Of a DNA stretch of 64,000 nucleotides, positions 1 to 7,936 are shown piece by piece (position 1 is the first letter of the stretch; each line of letters starts with the position of its first letter). The DNA lies in the NCBI RefSeq assembly GCF_006152065.1, contig NZ_VDFW01000004.1, positions 124,001 through 188,000 of the forward strand. Direction: 5' to 3'. The translations under genes were made by a program, and so were the position numbers. The DNA is from Amycolatopsis alkalitolerans. Lineage in GTDB: Bacteria > Actinomycetota > Actinomycetes > Mycobacteriales > Pseudonocardiaceae. Under the pieces are notes generated by a model that saw only the letters and a program-made list of their open reading frames with translations, did no database searches and had not been told where the DNA came from.

Positions 1-546
1 GACCCGTACGTGGTCGCGCTCACCGCCGCGTCGACCGAGTCGAACGGCTCCGGCCAGCTTGTGGTGATGGCAGAGCCGCTGAGGGCGGCGATGAGGGAAC
101 TTCTCGACCGCTCGGCCACCTTCGACCGGGACCGTGCCCGCGAGTATCTCTACGCGACCGTGCTCCGTGACCTGACTCCCGACGAAGCCCGCATCCTGGC
201 AGTACTCGCGGGCGGTGAGGCCTATCCCGCCGTCGACGTGGTGGCCCGCGGGGACCGGATCCTGCTGCGCAACGCCTCGACCGTCGGCAAGGCGGCCGGG
301 GTGACCCTGCCCGACGAGGTGCCCAGCTACCTGACCAGGCTGGCCGGGTTCGGCCTGGTGGACATCACCGCCGAAGACGCGGCGCTGAGCTCGCAGTACG
401 AGATTCTCACGACCGACGAACTGGTGCGCGCGGTGCGCGCCGCGGCGAAGCGGGCGAAGCTCGTCCGGCACGCCGTGCGACTTTCCCGGTTCGGCACCCG
501 GTTCTGGGCGGCCTGCGATCCGTCTTTACCGGCTCGCGTGCCCTGA
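1..546 (+). CDS. Abi-alpha family protein (DUF4393), 5' end outside the window
   Basis: The frame is open from the first base, so the true start lies upstream; about 181 residues are visible. The visible part has the layout I associate with actinobacterial DUF4393/Abi-alpha proteins: a helical N-terminal segment, then LTPDEARILAVLAGG, a segment ending in PAVDVV, the block LPDEVPSYLTRLAGFGLVDI, and a C-terminal part rich in Arg and Lys ending in LSRFGTRFWAACDP. The family is named after an abortive-infection protein, but its biochemical role is unknown and most chromosomal members are uncharacterised. There are no clear membrane segments. The gene stands alone here, with 217 bp before ectA, so nothing in its downstream context points to a job. 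The family call is from remembered pattern only. Confidence 0.6.
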   Translation, partial: DPYVVALTAASTESNGSGQLVVMAEPLRAAMRELLDRSATFDRDRAREYLYATVLRDLTPDEARILAVLAGGEAYPAVDVVARGDRILLRNASTVGKAAGVTLPDEVPSYLTRLAGFGLVDITAEDAALSSQYEILTTDELVRAVRAAAKRAKLVRHAVRLSRFGTRFWAACDPSLPARVP

Positions 547-571
547 AGTCCCCCAACTACCGTGTAACGAA

Positions 572-604
572 ATCCCCGATGGCAACGCTGTTAAGGGCGG
601 GGAT
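572..604. terminator. Weak inverted repeat after the Abi-alpha gene
   Basis: ATCCCCG (572-578) and CGGGGAT (598-604) are perfect complements separated by 19 bases. The position just after the stop at 546 would suit a weak terminator, but the loop is long and no T-run follows, so the call is tentative. Confidence 0.2.
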
Positions 605-645
605 CAACGGGGTGGTTTCGTGCTGCTCTATAGCATATTTCGGGC

Positions 646-664
646 ACAAAAGATACGCTTTTGT
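646..664. promoter_or_regulatory. AT-rich palindrome upstream of ectA
   Basis: ACAAAAG (646-652) and CTTTTGT (658-664) form a perfect 7-bp inverted repeat around the 5-base centre ATACG. It lies in the AT-richest part of the 217-bp gap before ectA, about 100 bp ahead of the start, next to a possible -10 element TATAGC near 630. An operator for osmotic control of ect genes is plausible; the sequence does not name a regulator. Confidence 0.3.
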
Positions 665-763
665 TGGCATTGTCACACGTGTTTCGTCGTCGTTGCAGGT
701 AGTTAGCCCGCCTGCATCATGCTTCGGTGAACCTCCCAAGAACCTCTGTTAGGTTGTTTTGAC

Positions 764-1261
764 ATGTCCGGAAAGCACTTGATCGACTCTCCGACCAAGG
801 CCGACGGCGCTGCGCTATGGCGAATCGCACGGGATTCGCAGAAGCTGGATCTCAACACGCCGTATGCGTATTTGTTGTGGTGCCGCGATTTCGCCGGCAC
901 CACCGTTGTGGCCAAAGTGGACGGTCGCGCGGTCGGTTTCGTCATCGCGTACCGCAGACCGGCCGCACCCGATGCGGCGCTGGTATGGCAGGTCGCCGTA
1001 GACGCCGCGCAGCGTGGAAAGGGCCTGGCCGGGGCGTTGCTGGATGAGCTGTTCAGCCGCTTGGTGCGCGACGGCGTGCGTTACCTGGAGACGACGGTCA
1101 CGCCTGACAACGACGCCTCGATAAGAACATTCGCGTCGTTCGCGAAGCGCTGGAACGCGTCGATGGAGCGGGTGCGGCTGTTCGACAGCTCGGACTTTCC
1201 CGCGGATGACGAGCCGCACGAGCCGGAGGACCTCTACCGGATCGGGCCGCTTTCCCGGTAA
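764..1261 (+). CDS. ectA: L-2,4-diaminobutyrate N-acetyltransferase (EctA)
   Basis: Second step of ectoine synthesis: transfers acetyl from acetyl-CoA to the gamma-amino group of L-2,4-diaminobutyrate in the cytosol. The 165-residue protein is a full-length single GNAT domain. The family block [19 protein letters not shown] is present near residues 29-47, and the acetyl-CoA loop appears as [11 protein letters not shown] around residues 86-96. The order ectA-ectB-ectC-ectD directly downstream confirms the assignment. The ATG at 764 follows a weak ribosome site (AGG near 751). The C terminus is acidic and ends with [10 protein letters not shown]. Confidence 0.95.
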   Translation: MSGKHLIDSPTKADGAALWRIARDSQKLDLNTPYAYLLWCRDFAGTTVVAKVDGRAVGFVIAYRRPAAPDAALVWQVAVDAAQRGKGLAGALLDELFSRLVRDGVRYLETTVTPDNDASIRTFASFAKRWNASMERVRLFDSSDFPADDEPHEPEDLYRIGPLSR

Positions 1262-1313
1262 TAGTGTGGGAATTGGCCACCGATCAGGAATCAGTCGGGA
1301 GTTGGAAAAGCAC

Positions 1314-2564
1314 GTGAGCATCTTCGAAAAACTCGAGTCCGAAGTGCGCAGCTACAGCCGGGGGTGGCCGGTCGTGTTCGACCGCGCCCTGGGCAGCCGC
1401 CTCTACGCCGAGGACGGCAAGCCGTACCTGGACTTCTTCGCGGGCGCGGGAGCACTCAACTACGGGCACAACAACCCGGTGCTCAAGCAGGCTCTGCTCG
1501 ACTACATCGCGCGTGACGGGGTCACGCACTCGCTGGACATGTTCACCGTCGCCAAGCGCGACATGCTGGAGACCCTGCAGGAGAAGATCCTGCAGCCCCG
1601 CGAGCTGGACTACAAGGTCATCTTCCCAGGTCCCGGCGGTGCCAACGCCGTCGAGGCGGCACTGAAGCTCGCTCGCAAGGTGACCGGCAAGGAGTCGGTC
1701 ATCAACTTCACCAACGCCTTCCATGGCATGACGCTGGGCGCGCTGTCGGTGACCGGCAACTCGATGAAGCGCAGCGGCGCCGGTATCCCGCTCGTGCACG
1801 CCACGCCGATGCCCTACGACCAGTACTTCGACGGCGTGTACCCGGACTTCCTCTACTTCGAACGGCTTCTCGACGACTCCGGCAGCGGGCTCAACGAACC
1901 GGCCGCGGTGATCGTGGAGACCGTGCAGGGCGAGGGCGGCATCAACGCGGCCGGTATCGAATGGCTGCGCGGCCTGTCGGATCTGTGCCAGCGGCACGAC
2001 ATCCTGCTCATCGTGGACGACGTGCAGATGGGCTGCGGGCGCACCGGTCCGTTCTTCAGCTTCGAGGACGCCGGCATCAAACCGGATATGGTCTGCCTGT
2101 CGAAGTCGATCAGCGGCTACGGCCTGCCGCTCGCGCTCACTCTGATCAAGCCCGAACTGGACGTGTGGGAACCGGGCGAGCACAACGGCACCTTCCGCGG
2201 GATCAACCCCGCGTTCGTCACCGCGGCGGAAGCGCTGCGCACCTACTGGAGCGACGACGAGCTGGAGAAGTCCACGCGCGCGAAGGGCGAACGGGTCGGC
2301 GCGGCGCTGGAAGGCATCGCCGAGGCCTACGACGGCGGCATCATCGCGAAGGGCCGGGGGCTCGCGCGCGGCCTGGAGTTCGCCAGCGGCGAGGTCGCGG
2401 GGAAGGTGTGCGCGGCCGCGTTCGACCGCGGGCTGCTGATGGAGACCTCCGGTCCGGACAGTGAGGTGGCTAAGCTGCTGCCGCCGCTGACGCTGTCCGA
2501 GTCCGAAGTGGACGAAGGCCTCGAGATCATCGACGCCTCCGTCAAAGCCGTACTGGGCAAGTAG
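1314..2564 (+). CDS. ectB: Diaminobutyrate--2-oxoglutarate transaminase (EctB)
   Basis: First step of ectoine synthesis: PLP-dependent amination of aspartate-beta-semialdehyde to L-2,4-diaminobutyrate with glutamate as donor. At 416 residues it has normal length for a class-III aminotransferase. The signature region is visible as [21 protein letters not shown], followed by the PLP-lysine segment [15 protein letters not shown]. The frame is open further upstream, but the family N terminus [18 protein letters not shown] fits the GTG at 1314, preceded by a GGAG-like site, 52 bp after ectA. The protein is collinear with the ect operon and shows no defect. Confidence 0.96.
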   Translation: MSIFEKLESEVRSYSRGWPVVFDRALGSRLYAEDGKPYLDFFAGAGALNYGHNNPVLKQALLDYIARDGVTHSLDMFTVAKRDMLETLQEKILQPRELDYKVIFPGPGGANAVEAALKLARKVTGKESVINFTNAFHGMTLGALSVTGNSMKRSGAGIPLVHATPMPYDQYFDGVYPDFLYFERLLDDSGSGLNEPAAVIVETVQGEGGINAAGIEWLRGLSDLCQRHDILLIVDDVQMGCGRTGPFFSFEDAGIKPDMVCLSKSISGYGLPLALTLIKPELDVWEPGEHNGTFRGINPAFVTAAEALRTYWSDDELEKSTRAKGERVGAALEGIAEAYDGGIIAKGRGLARGLEFASGEVAGKVCAAAFDRGLLMETSGPDSEVAKLLPPLTLSESEVDEGLEIIDASVKAVLGK

Positions 2565-2577
2565 AAGGAGAGTTGTT

Positions 2578-2967
2578 TTGATCGTCCGTACCCTCGACGA
2601 GATCACCGACACCGACGCTGATATCAAAACGCCGAACTGGCGCAGCAAGCGGATAATCCTCGCCAAGGAGAAGGTCGGGTTCTCGGTTCACGAGACGACG
2701 CTCTACGCGGGCACGGTGAACGACTTCTGGTACGCGAACCACATCGAAGCCGTGTTCGTCTTCGAGGGCGAGGGCGAGGTCACCAACAAGGCCACCGGGG
2801 AGACGTTCCAGCTCAGGCCGGGCTCTCTGTACCTGCTCAACGACCATGACAAGCATCAGGTCCGCCCGAAGACCGACATGCGGACCGTGTGCGTTTTCAA
2901 CCCGCCCGTCACCGGGCGGGAGGTGCACGACGAAAACGGCGTGTACCCGCTGGTCACCGAAGACTGA
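2578..2967 (+). CDS. ectC: L-ectoine synthase (EctC)
   Basis: Last step of ectoine formation: cyclises N-gamma-acetyl-diaminobutyrate by water elimination. It is a 129-residue single cupin protein beginning [15 protein letters not shown] and containing the ectoine synthase block [19 protein letters not shown], then [19 protein letters not shown]. The start is a TTG at 2578; an AAGGAG-type ribosome site at 2565-2570 sits 7 bases ahead of it and supports that choice. Only 13 bp separate it from ectB, so the two are surely cotranscribed. Confidence 0.96.
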   Translation: MIVRTLDEITDTDADIKTPNWRSKRIILAKEKVGFSVHETTLYAGTVNDFWYANHIEAVFVFEGEGEVTNKATGETFQLRPGSLYLLNDHDKHQVRPKTDMRTVCVFNPPVTGREVHDENGVYPLVTED

Positions 2968-3016
2968 CCACCCACCACGCACGAAAAAGGGGAAGCCATA
3001 AGGGAGGCGAACCGTT

Positions 3017-3919
3017 TTGACCATGATGGACACCGGTATCGAGGACCGCTACCCGACCCGGGTCACCGGGCCGGTGAAGCCGCTCGACCGGGCCGATCCG
3101 ACGGTTTGGGGCAGCGAGGGCGACGGGCCCGTCGATGCGGCGACGCTCGCGTCGCATGATGCCAAGGGGTTCCACATCGTCGAGGGACTGCTGTCCCCGG
3201 CCGAGGTGCAGGCCTACTGGCAGGAGCTGGTCCGGTTGTCCGGTGATGAGACGCTCAAGGCCGACGAGCGCGTGATCACCGAGAAGGCCAGCGGCGAGGT
3301 CAGGTCCATCTTCGAGGTGCACAAGATCAGCGAGCTGATCCGCGAGCTGGTCCGTGACCCGCGGGTGCTCGACCGCGCCCGGCAGATCCTCGGCTCGGAG
3401 GTCTACCTCCACCAGACCCGCGTGAACTACATGCCCGGGTTCAAGGGCAGCGGGTTCTACTGGCACTCGGACTTCGAAACCTGGCACGCCGAGGACGGCA
3501 TGCCCAGCCCGCGCGCCGTGAGCTGCTCGATCGCGCTGACCGACAACTACCCGTACAACGGCGGGCTGATGGTCATGCCGGGTTCGCAGCGCACGTTCGT
3601 GCCCTGCGAGGGCGAGACGCCCGAGGACTACTACAAGGCCTCGCTCAAGGAGCAGGAGATCGGCGTCCCGAGCCCGCAGCACATCACCGAACTGGCCGCC
3701 GAACACGGTGTCGAGCAGTTCACCGGGCCCGCCGGCTCGGCGCTGTGGTTCGATTCGAACATCATGCACGGCTCGGGCAACAACATCACGCCGTTCCCGC
3801 GGTCGAACATCTTCCTGGTGTTCAACAGCGTCGAGAACACGCTGGTCGAGCCGTTCGCGGCGGCCAAGCCGCGGCCGACGTTCATCGGCAGCCGCGAATT
3901 CATTCCCGTGACGCGCTGA
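3017..3919 (+). CDS. ectD: Ectoine 5-hydroxylase (EctD)
   Basis: Fe(II)/2-oxoglutarate dioxygenase that converts ectoine to 5-hydroxyectoine. The 300-residue protein carries the 2-His-1-carboxylate triad: His150 and Asp152 in FYWHSDFETWH, and His251 in NIMHGSGNN; the family block MPGSQRTFVPC is also present. The chosen start is TTG 3017, 9 bases after a GGAGG site at 3003-3007; an ATG two codons later (3023) is the alternative. It ends the operon and is followed by a strong hairpin. Its presence means the strain can probably make 5-hydroxyectoine as well as ectoine. Confidence 0.95.
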   Translation: MTMMDTGIEDRYPTRVTGPVKPLDRADPTVWGSEGDGPVDAATLASHDAKGFHIVEGLLSPAEVQAYWQELVRLSGDETLKADERVITEKASGEVRSIFEVHKISELIRELVRDPRVLDRARQILGSEVYLHQTRVNYMPGFKGSGFYWHSDFETWHAEDGMPSPRAVSCSIALTDNYPYNGGLMVMPGSQRTFVPCEGETPEDYYKASLKEQEIGVPSPQHITELAAEHGVEQFTGPAGSALWFDSNIMHGSGNNITPFPRSNIFLVFNSVENTLVEPFAAAKPRPTFIGSREFIPVTR

Positions 3920-4079
3920 GTGTCCCACTTCACAGTAGGGGCGGTTGTAGCCGACCCGATGCAGCCTGTTACGGTGTCGCAACCGCTTCGGCGACGGAGC
4001 GGACCGAGGTTGTCGCCGGTGGTGTAGGCAGTTCCTCGCTCGGGTGAGTCCTGTGCGACCGCTGACAATGGGCACCGGG

Positions 4080-4124
4080 TGCGGCCCCGCGCCACCAGAT
4101 CGGGACTGGTGGCACGGGGCCGCA
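4080..4124. terminator. Bidirectional hairpin between ectD and the convergent gene
   Basis: Two 19-base arms (4080-4098 and 4106-4124) pair with a single mismatch around a 7-base loop; the outer part is TGCGGCCCCG against CGGGGCCGCA. It lies in the 240-bp gap between convergent ectD and the minus-strand gene ending at 4160, so it can stop transcription from both sides. Confidence 0.7.
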
Positions 4125-4159
4125 GTCGTCTACCCGTACCAGGAATCGGCCAAACACGC

Positions 4160-5041
4160 TTACTGGTCGAAGAGGTTCACTTCCGGCGTGATCTCCAGCA
4201 GCTCGTGTACCGGACGTCCGCGGCGGCCGTCGATCGTCGTCGCGCGCACGACGCGCAGGCGAGCCGTCACCGGTCGGTCGAGGTTTTCCTTGATCTGGCC
4301 GAGCAGATCCGGCGCGACCGCGCCCTGGATCGTGCCGCCGGATTCCCGCTCCAGGTAGAAGATCCGCCGCCGCGTGCGCACCCCGTCGAGCCGCCCCGAG
4401 ACAGTCTCGTAGCCGACCGCTTCACGGGACTCGCGCAGGCTCGAGTTCAGCACTTTCGCCTGGTCGAGCGTCATGCTGCGGCCCACCTCCTCGCCGGAGG
4501 TGGGGGTCAGCTGGATGCCGATTCCCGCGTTCTTCACCACCGCGTTCACGATGTCGCTGACGGCGTTGCGCACGGTGTCGCGCTGCACCAGCACCGCGTC
4601 GAGCGCGCCGTCGTCGGAGCCGTTCGCGGGCAGGAAGTCGCACAACTCCTTGACCGCGCGTTCCGACAGGCTCTCGATGCCGTCGTGGATGAGCGCGTCG
4701 TCGAGCGCGGGCTCGGGGAAGCCGAAGAAGATCGTGTTGCCCGCCTGGCCCCGCTGGATCAGCGGCGCCTTGTCGCGGTCGGCCGGCTGGACGTAGGTGA
4801 CCTCCGCCTGCGGATTGCGGATGATGTGCCCGACCTTCGCGGTCGCGTCCTGCAACGCGCGGCTGATGTCGGAGAACGTGTACGCGTCGAGGTTGGTCGT
4901 GCCGAGCATCGACACCCGCAGCAGCGGGGCGCTGGACGTGCGCTCGAACTTCGCGTGCGCGGCCATCGCCGACGCGCGCGCGAGATCGTCGAGCCAGGTG
5001 CCGCCCGGGATTTCGTCGGCGATCCTGCGGAACTCGGTCAC
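4160..5041 (-). CDS. Unrecognised protein, partner of the nucleotidyltransferase-like gene
   Basis: A 293-residue soluble protein that I do not recognise. The N-terminal half is mixed and enters a stretch with LIHDGIESLSERAVKELCDF (about residues 117-136). The C-terminal 80 residues read like a small beta-barrel: SGRLDGVRTRRRIFYLE, then GTIQGAVAPDLLGQI and a final LLEITPEVNLFDQ. Its ATG overlaps the stop of the upstream nucleotidyltransferase-like gene by 4 bases, so translation is coupled and the two probably act together. No signal peptide or membrane segment is visible. A two-gene toxin-antitoxin or conflict module is one reading, but no catalytic motif can be named. Confidence 0.55.
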   Translation of the reverse strand: MTEFRRIADEIPGGTWLDDLARASAMAAHAKFERTSSAPLLRVSMLGTTNLDAYTFSDISRALQDATAKVGHIIRNPQAEVTYVQPADRDKAPLIQRGQAGNTIFFGFPEPALDDALIHDGIESLSERAVKELCDFLPANGSDDGALDAVLVQRDTVRNAVSDIVNAVVKNAGIGIQLTPTSGEEVGRSMTLDQAKVLNSSLRESREAVGYETVSGRLDGVRTRRRIFYLERESGGTIQGAVAPDLLGQIKENLDRPVTARLRVVRATTIDGRRGRPVHELLEITPEVNLFDQ

Positions 5042-5517
5042 CAGATCACCTCGGGGAAACCGCGCGTGCCGTCGGCCGACCAGGTCCTCGCCCAGGTCTC
5101 CTCGTCACCGGGGAAGCACAGGAAGCCGTCCAGCAGCCCGCCCACCGGCTGCACCTGGTCCAGGTACATCGCGGGCTGGCCGACGATCACCCCGCGCAGC
5201 GTGACCAGGCCGTACAGCGAATCGCGTGCGGGCCCAGTCATGCGTTTGAGGTTGCCCCAGTCGTCCGGGATGAGGACGACGTCGAGTCCGCCGGGCACCT
5301 GCTTGGTGCGGGCGATGAACGAGCCGCCGATCCAGGCGCGGCCGCCGGGGATGATCCGGGAGACCGCGCCGAGGTAACTGTTGAGGGCACTGAACAGGAT
5401 CTCCCGCTCGTTCTGGTGGGGCGCGTCGAACACCAGGCGTTCGTAGATGTCGGCGACGTCGGCGGGGAGCCGCCCTGGCGGGAGTAACCCCTCCATGGTC
5501 CAGTGCGGGAGCGGCAT
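5038..5517 (-). CDS. Nucleotidyltransferase-fold-like protein (DUF6932-like)
   Basis: A 159-residue protein. It begins MPLPHWTMEGLLPPGRLPAD and contains WIGGSFIARTKQVPGGLDVV (about residues 62-81), which matches the GS-x(n)-D-hydrophobic core of minimal nucleotidyltransferases and the LPPG...GSF...DVV layout I associate with DUF6932 proteins. Only one clear acidic pair position is seen (Asp79), so activity is uncertain. It overlaps the following gene by 4 bases (ATGA) and starts 13 bp after the small membrane protein gene, without an obvious ribosome site. In related two-gene loci such proteins often pair with a second small gene, which makes a toxin-antitoxin-like unit possible. This is inference. 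Confidence 0.5.
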   Translation of the reverse strand: MPLPHWTMEGLLPPGRLPADVADIYERLVFDAPHQNEREILFSALNSYLGAVSRIIPGGRAWIGGSFIARTKQVPGGLDVVLIPDDWGNLKRMTGPARDSLYGLVTLRGVIVGQPAMYLDQVQPVGGLLDGFLCFPGDEETWARTWSADGTRGFPEVIW

Positions 5518-5530
5518 GCGAAGAAAGTTA

Positions 5531-5767
5531 TCAACTCTGGGATGGCGGCCAGTCGATGGGGAGCGTGCCGGAGCGGTGGCCGCGGTCCGGTTGCTCCGGG
5601 TCGACGTACTCGTCCGGCGGTCTCGGGAGCCATTGCGTCTGCTCGGCCTGCACGGGTGGCGGGGCCGGTCTTCGCGCCCGCCGCATGACCAGGGCTCCGG
5701 CGGCGGCGCCGAGTACGAACGCCGCCAGCAGCCAGAGCCAGATCTGCCCGAACAACCACAACATCAC
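5531..5767 (-). CDS. Small single-pass membrane protein downstream of OmpA-like gene
   Basis: This 78-residue protein has one N-terminal transmembrane helix (LWLFGQIWLWLLAAFVLGAA, residues 3-22) followed by a basic stop-transfer MRRARRP and a hydrophilic Pro-rich tail ending LPIDWPPSQS. The start overlaps the stop of the OmpA-like gene by 4 bases, so the two are translationally coupled. The layout recalls the mycobacterial arf operon, where a small membrane protein accompanies the OmpA-type protein ArfA. That comparison is contextual only; the sequence itself gives no function. Confidence 0.7.
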   Translation of the reverse strand: MMLWLFGQIWLWLLAAFVLGAAAGALVMRRARRPAPPPVQAEQTQWLPRPPDEYVDPEQPDRGHRSGTLPIDWPPSQS

Positions 5768-6228
5768 TGCACCCTGACGTCCACGCGCCGGTCCTCACCC
5801 GTGGCGCTGGGCCGGGTGTCGCCATAGCCCTTCGCGGTCAGCCGATCGGCTGGAACCCCGGCCGCGGCAAGCGCTTTCACCACGGCGTCTGCCCGGGCCC
5901 GTGACAGTTCCATCGCGGCCGCCTCACCGTCCGGGGCAGGTGCGACGTGCCCGCCGACTTCGAAGGTCAGCCCGGCAGGCGCGGCCATGAGCACGTCGGC
6001 GAGCCGCGCGACCGCGTCACCGCCGCCCGGTTCGGTTGCGTTCGGGCCGAAGACGATCGGGTCCGCGGCGAGCGTGCGATCGATCTCGGCCTGCACGGCG
6101 GCCCTGCCGGGTCCGGTCAGATGCGCGCGCAACTGGGGGCCCTGGACGGTGACCACGGCCAGCGCCAGCAGGCCGGTCACCACAACCGCGATCGGCGCGA
6201 CCGGGACCCAGAGCCGCGAACCGGACAC
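5764..6228 (-). CDS. OmpA-family domain protein with N-terminal membrane anchor
   Basis: This 154-residue protein has an N-terminal hydrophobic helix (about residues 7-28, VPVAPIAVVVTGLLALAVVT) and a C-terminal OmpA-like peptidoglycan-associated domain. The domain is recognised by LSRARADAVVKALAAAGVPA, then LTAKGYGDTRPSATGEDRR. The protein is probably anchored in the cytoplasmic membrane with the OmpA domain facing the cell wall. It is shorter than mycobacterial ArfA (about 326 residues), since it has only one short region between anchor and OmpA domain. It follows the SGNH hydrolase gene by 36 bp and overlaps the small membrane gene after it. Confidence 0.8.
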   Translation of the reverse strand: MSGSRLWVPVAPIAVVVTGLLALAVVTVQGPQLRAHLTGPGRAAVQAEIDRTLAADPIVFGPNATEPGGGDAVARLADVLMAAPAGLTFEVGGHVAPAPDGEAAAMELSRARADAVVKALAAAGVPADRLTAKGYGDTRPSATGEDRRVDVRVQ

Positions 6229-6264
6229 ATCGCGACTGTAAGCCGAGGTCAGGCCGGGCGCGAC

Positions 6265-7068
6265 TCAGCTGGTGGAGGCGCGGTCGTCGGCCGGCATCGA
6301 CGGGATCACGTACGGGGTGAGCTCGGGCCGCTTGGGGGACAGGCCGTCGCCCATCGACTCGCCGCGTATCTGGCGGCGGATCCACGGCAGCAGATGCGTC
6401 TTGGTCCAGGCCAGATCCGAGCGCCGCTGGGTGACCCAGCTTCGCGGCACCTCCAGCGCCGGCCACGGTTCGCGCCAGTCCCCGGTCACCGGCACGGCCA
6501 GCAGTTCCGCCGCCCGCAGCGCGATGCGCCGATGGCCCTCGGCAGTGAAGTGCAGCCTGTCGTCGCTCCACGCGCGAAAGTCCCGCAGCACGTCCATCGC
6601 CCACAGGTCGACCACCCGCGCACCGTGGCGGTCCGCGATCGCCCACAGGTTCGTGTTGTAGATGCCGATCTTCCCGCGCAGCACACTCATCACCGACAGC
6701 GTCTTCGTGTCGGGACCGTTGAACAGCAGCACGTCGATACCGGCGCCGGTGAGCGCGCCGACCACCTCGTCGATCTTCGCGCAGATCTCGTCGACGTCCG
6801 TGCCGGGCACGATGACGTCGTTGCCGCCGCCGCAGAAGGTCACCAGATCGGGCCTGAGCTCGAGCGCGACGGGCACCTGCTCGTCGACGATCTCCGCGAG
6901 CATCTTCCCGCGCAGCGCGAGGTTCGCGTACTGGAAACCCGGTCTGCCACCGGCGAGCGTTTCGGCCAGCCGATCCGCCCAGCCGCGGAAGGTGCCGTCG
7001 GGGAGTTCGTCGTTCAGGCCTTCGGTGAAGCTGTCACCCAAGGCGACATAGCTTTCGTAGCCGTACAC
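6265..7068 (-). CDS. SGNH/GDSL-family hydrolase
   Basis: Predicted esterase or lipase of the SGNH superfamily, 267 residues. Block I is YVALGDSFTEG with nucleophile Ser13; block III is FCGGGNDVI; block V is DRLHFTAEGH with Asp170 and His173 completing the triad. The frame is open upstream to 7170, but the protein aligns from Tyr-Gly just before block I. The GTG at 7068 has a purine-rich GAGAGGGGAT site ahead of it. There is no signal peptide, so it appears to be cytosolic. The substrate is unknown. It is first in a tight minus-strand run with the OmpA-like gene. Confidence 0.85.
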   Translation of the reverse strand: MYGYESYVALGDSFTEGLNDELPDGTFRGWADRLAETLAGGRPGFQYANLALRGKMLAEIVDEQVPVALELRPDLVTFCGGGNDVIVPGTDVDEICAKIDEVVGALTGAGIDVLLFNGPDTKTLSVMSVLRGKIGIYNTNLWAIADRHGARVVDLWAMDVLRDFRAWSDDRLHFTAEGHRRIALRAAELLAVPVTGDWREPWPALEVPRSWVTQRRSDLAWTKTHLLPWIRRQIRGESMGDGLSPKRPELTPYVIPSMPADDRASTS

Positions 7069-7285
7069 GCTGCGATCCCCTCTCTCGCGCACCCCTACCC
7101 CCAGGAGCAACAAACCGAGGATGCCGCGCTGTTCCCTGGCTACGCCACCGTCGGTTTGCTCGGAAGTCATAGTTTCTTACGTTGTCGGCCATTCGCGCCT
7201 CTCCATTACTGGAATCGAGACCTGGCCTGTGGTCAAGATCTCGGGATCTGTCGCCCGGACGATCGGAATCGGGCAGCATGTAAGG

Positions 7286-7936
7286 GTGACCTCACCTCCG
7301 ATTCGCGAACGAGAATCCCTGGCCAGCGTGCTCGGCGGGCGCAAGGGCGCGGTGGACGCGAGCCTGCCGCCGCTCGCCTTCGTCCTCGGCTGGCTGATCG
7401 CCGGCAACTCGATCGCGTGGGGTTCGGGGGCGGCGATCGGGACCGCGGTCGCGGTCGGCGTGTTCCGGCTCGTCCGCGGGGACAAGGCGCGCGCCGTCGT
7501 GGTGAGCCTCGCGGCGGTGATCGTCGCCGCGCTGGTCGCCCTGCACACCGGGCGCGCGCAGGACTTCTTCCTGATCCAGTTGCTGTCCAATGTGGCCAGC
7601 GCGCTGCTGTGGGCGGCGAGCGTCGTGGTGCGGTGGCCGCTGCTCGGCGTGGTGGTCGGGCTTGTGCTCGGCCAGAAAACCCGGTGGCGCAAGGATCCCG
7701 CGTTGCTGCGGGCCTATTCGCGCGCGAGCCTTACCTGGTCGTGCCAGTACCTGCTGCGGGTGGCGGTCTACCTGCCGCTGTGGTGGGCCGGGGAACTGGT
7801 CGCGCTCGGCGTGGCACGCACGGTACTCACCTGGCCGCTGCAGGCGCTGACGCTCGCGGTGAGCGGCTGGGTGCTGTACCGGACGCTTCCGGACGACCAC
7901 CCTGGGCTGCGGCTCAAACCCGCCGAGGCGGAGTAG
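7286..7936 (+). CDS. DUF3159 family membrane protein
   Basis: A 216-residue integral membrane protein with about five hydrophobic segments, beginning SLPPLAFVLGWLIAGNSIAW and ending in a helix before YRTLPDDHPGLRLKP. This matches the actinobacterial DUF3159 family, whose function is unknown. The GTG at 7286 follows GTAAGG and is preferred over the longer open frame from 7121, whose extra N terminus lies in a region that reads as intergenic. The 3' end overlaps the convergent kinase gene by 23 bp, so the two transcripts overlap. Confidence 0.82.
   Translation: MTSPPIRERESLASVLGGRKGAVDASLPPLAFVLGWLIAGNSIAWGSGAAIGTAVAVGVFRLVRGDKARAVVVSLAAVIVAALVALHTGRAQDFFLIQLLSNVASALLWAASVVVRWPLLGVVVGLVLGQKTRWRKDPALLRAYSRASLTWSCQYLLRVAVYLPLWWAGELVALGVARTVLTWPLQALTLAVSGWVLYRTLPDDHPGLRLKPAEAE

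Noticed and set aside
3920-4159. A possible small gene between ectD and the convergent gene
   Set aside because: No frame has a ribosome site and family-like content; the stretch is explained by the hairpin at 4080-4124.
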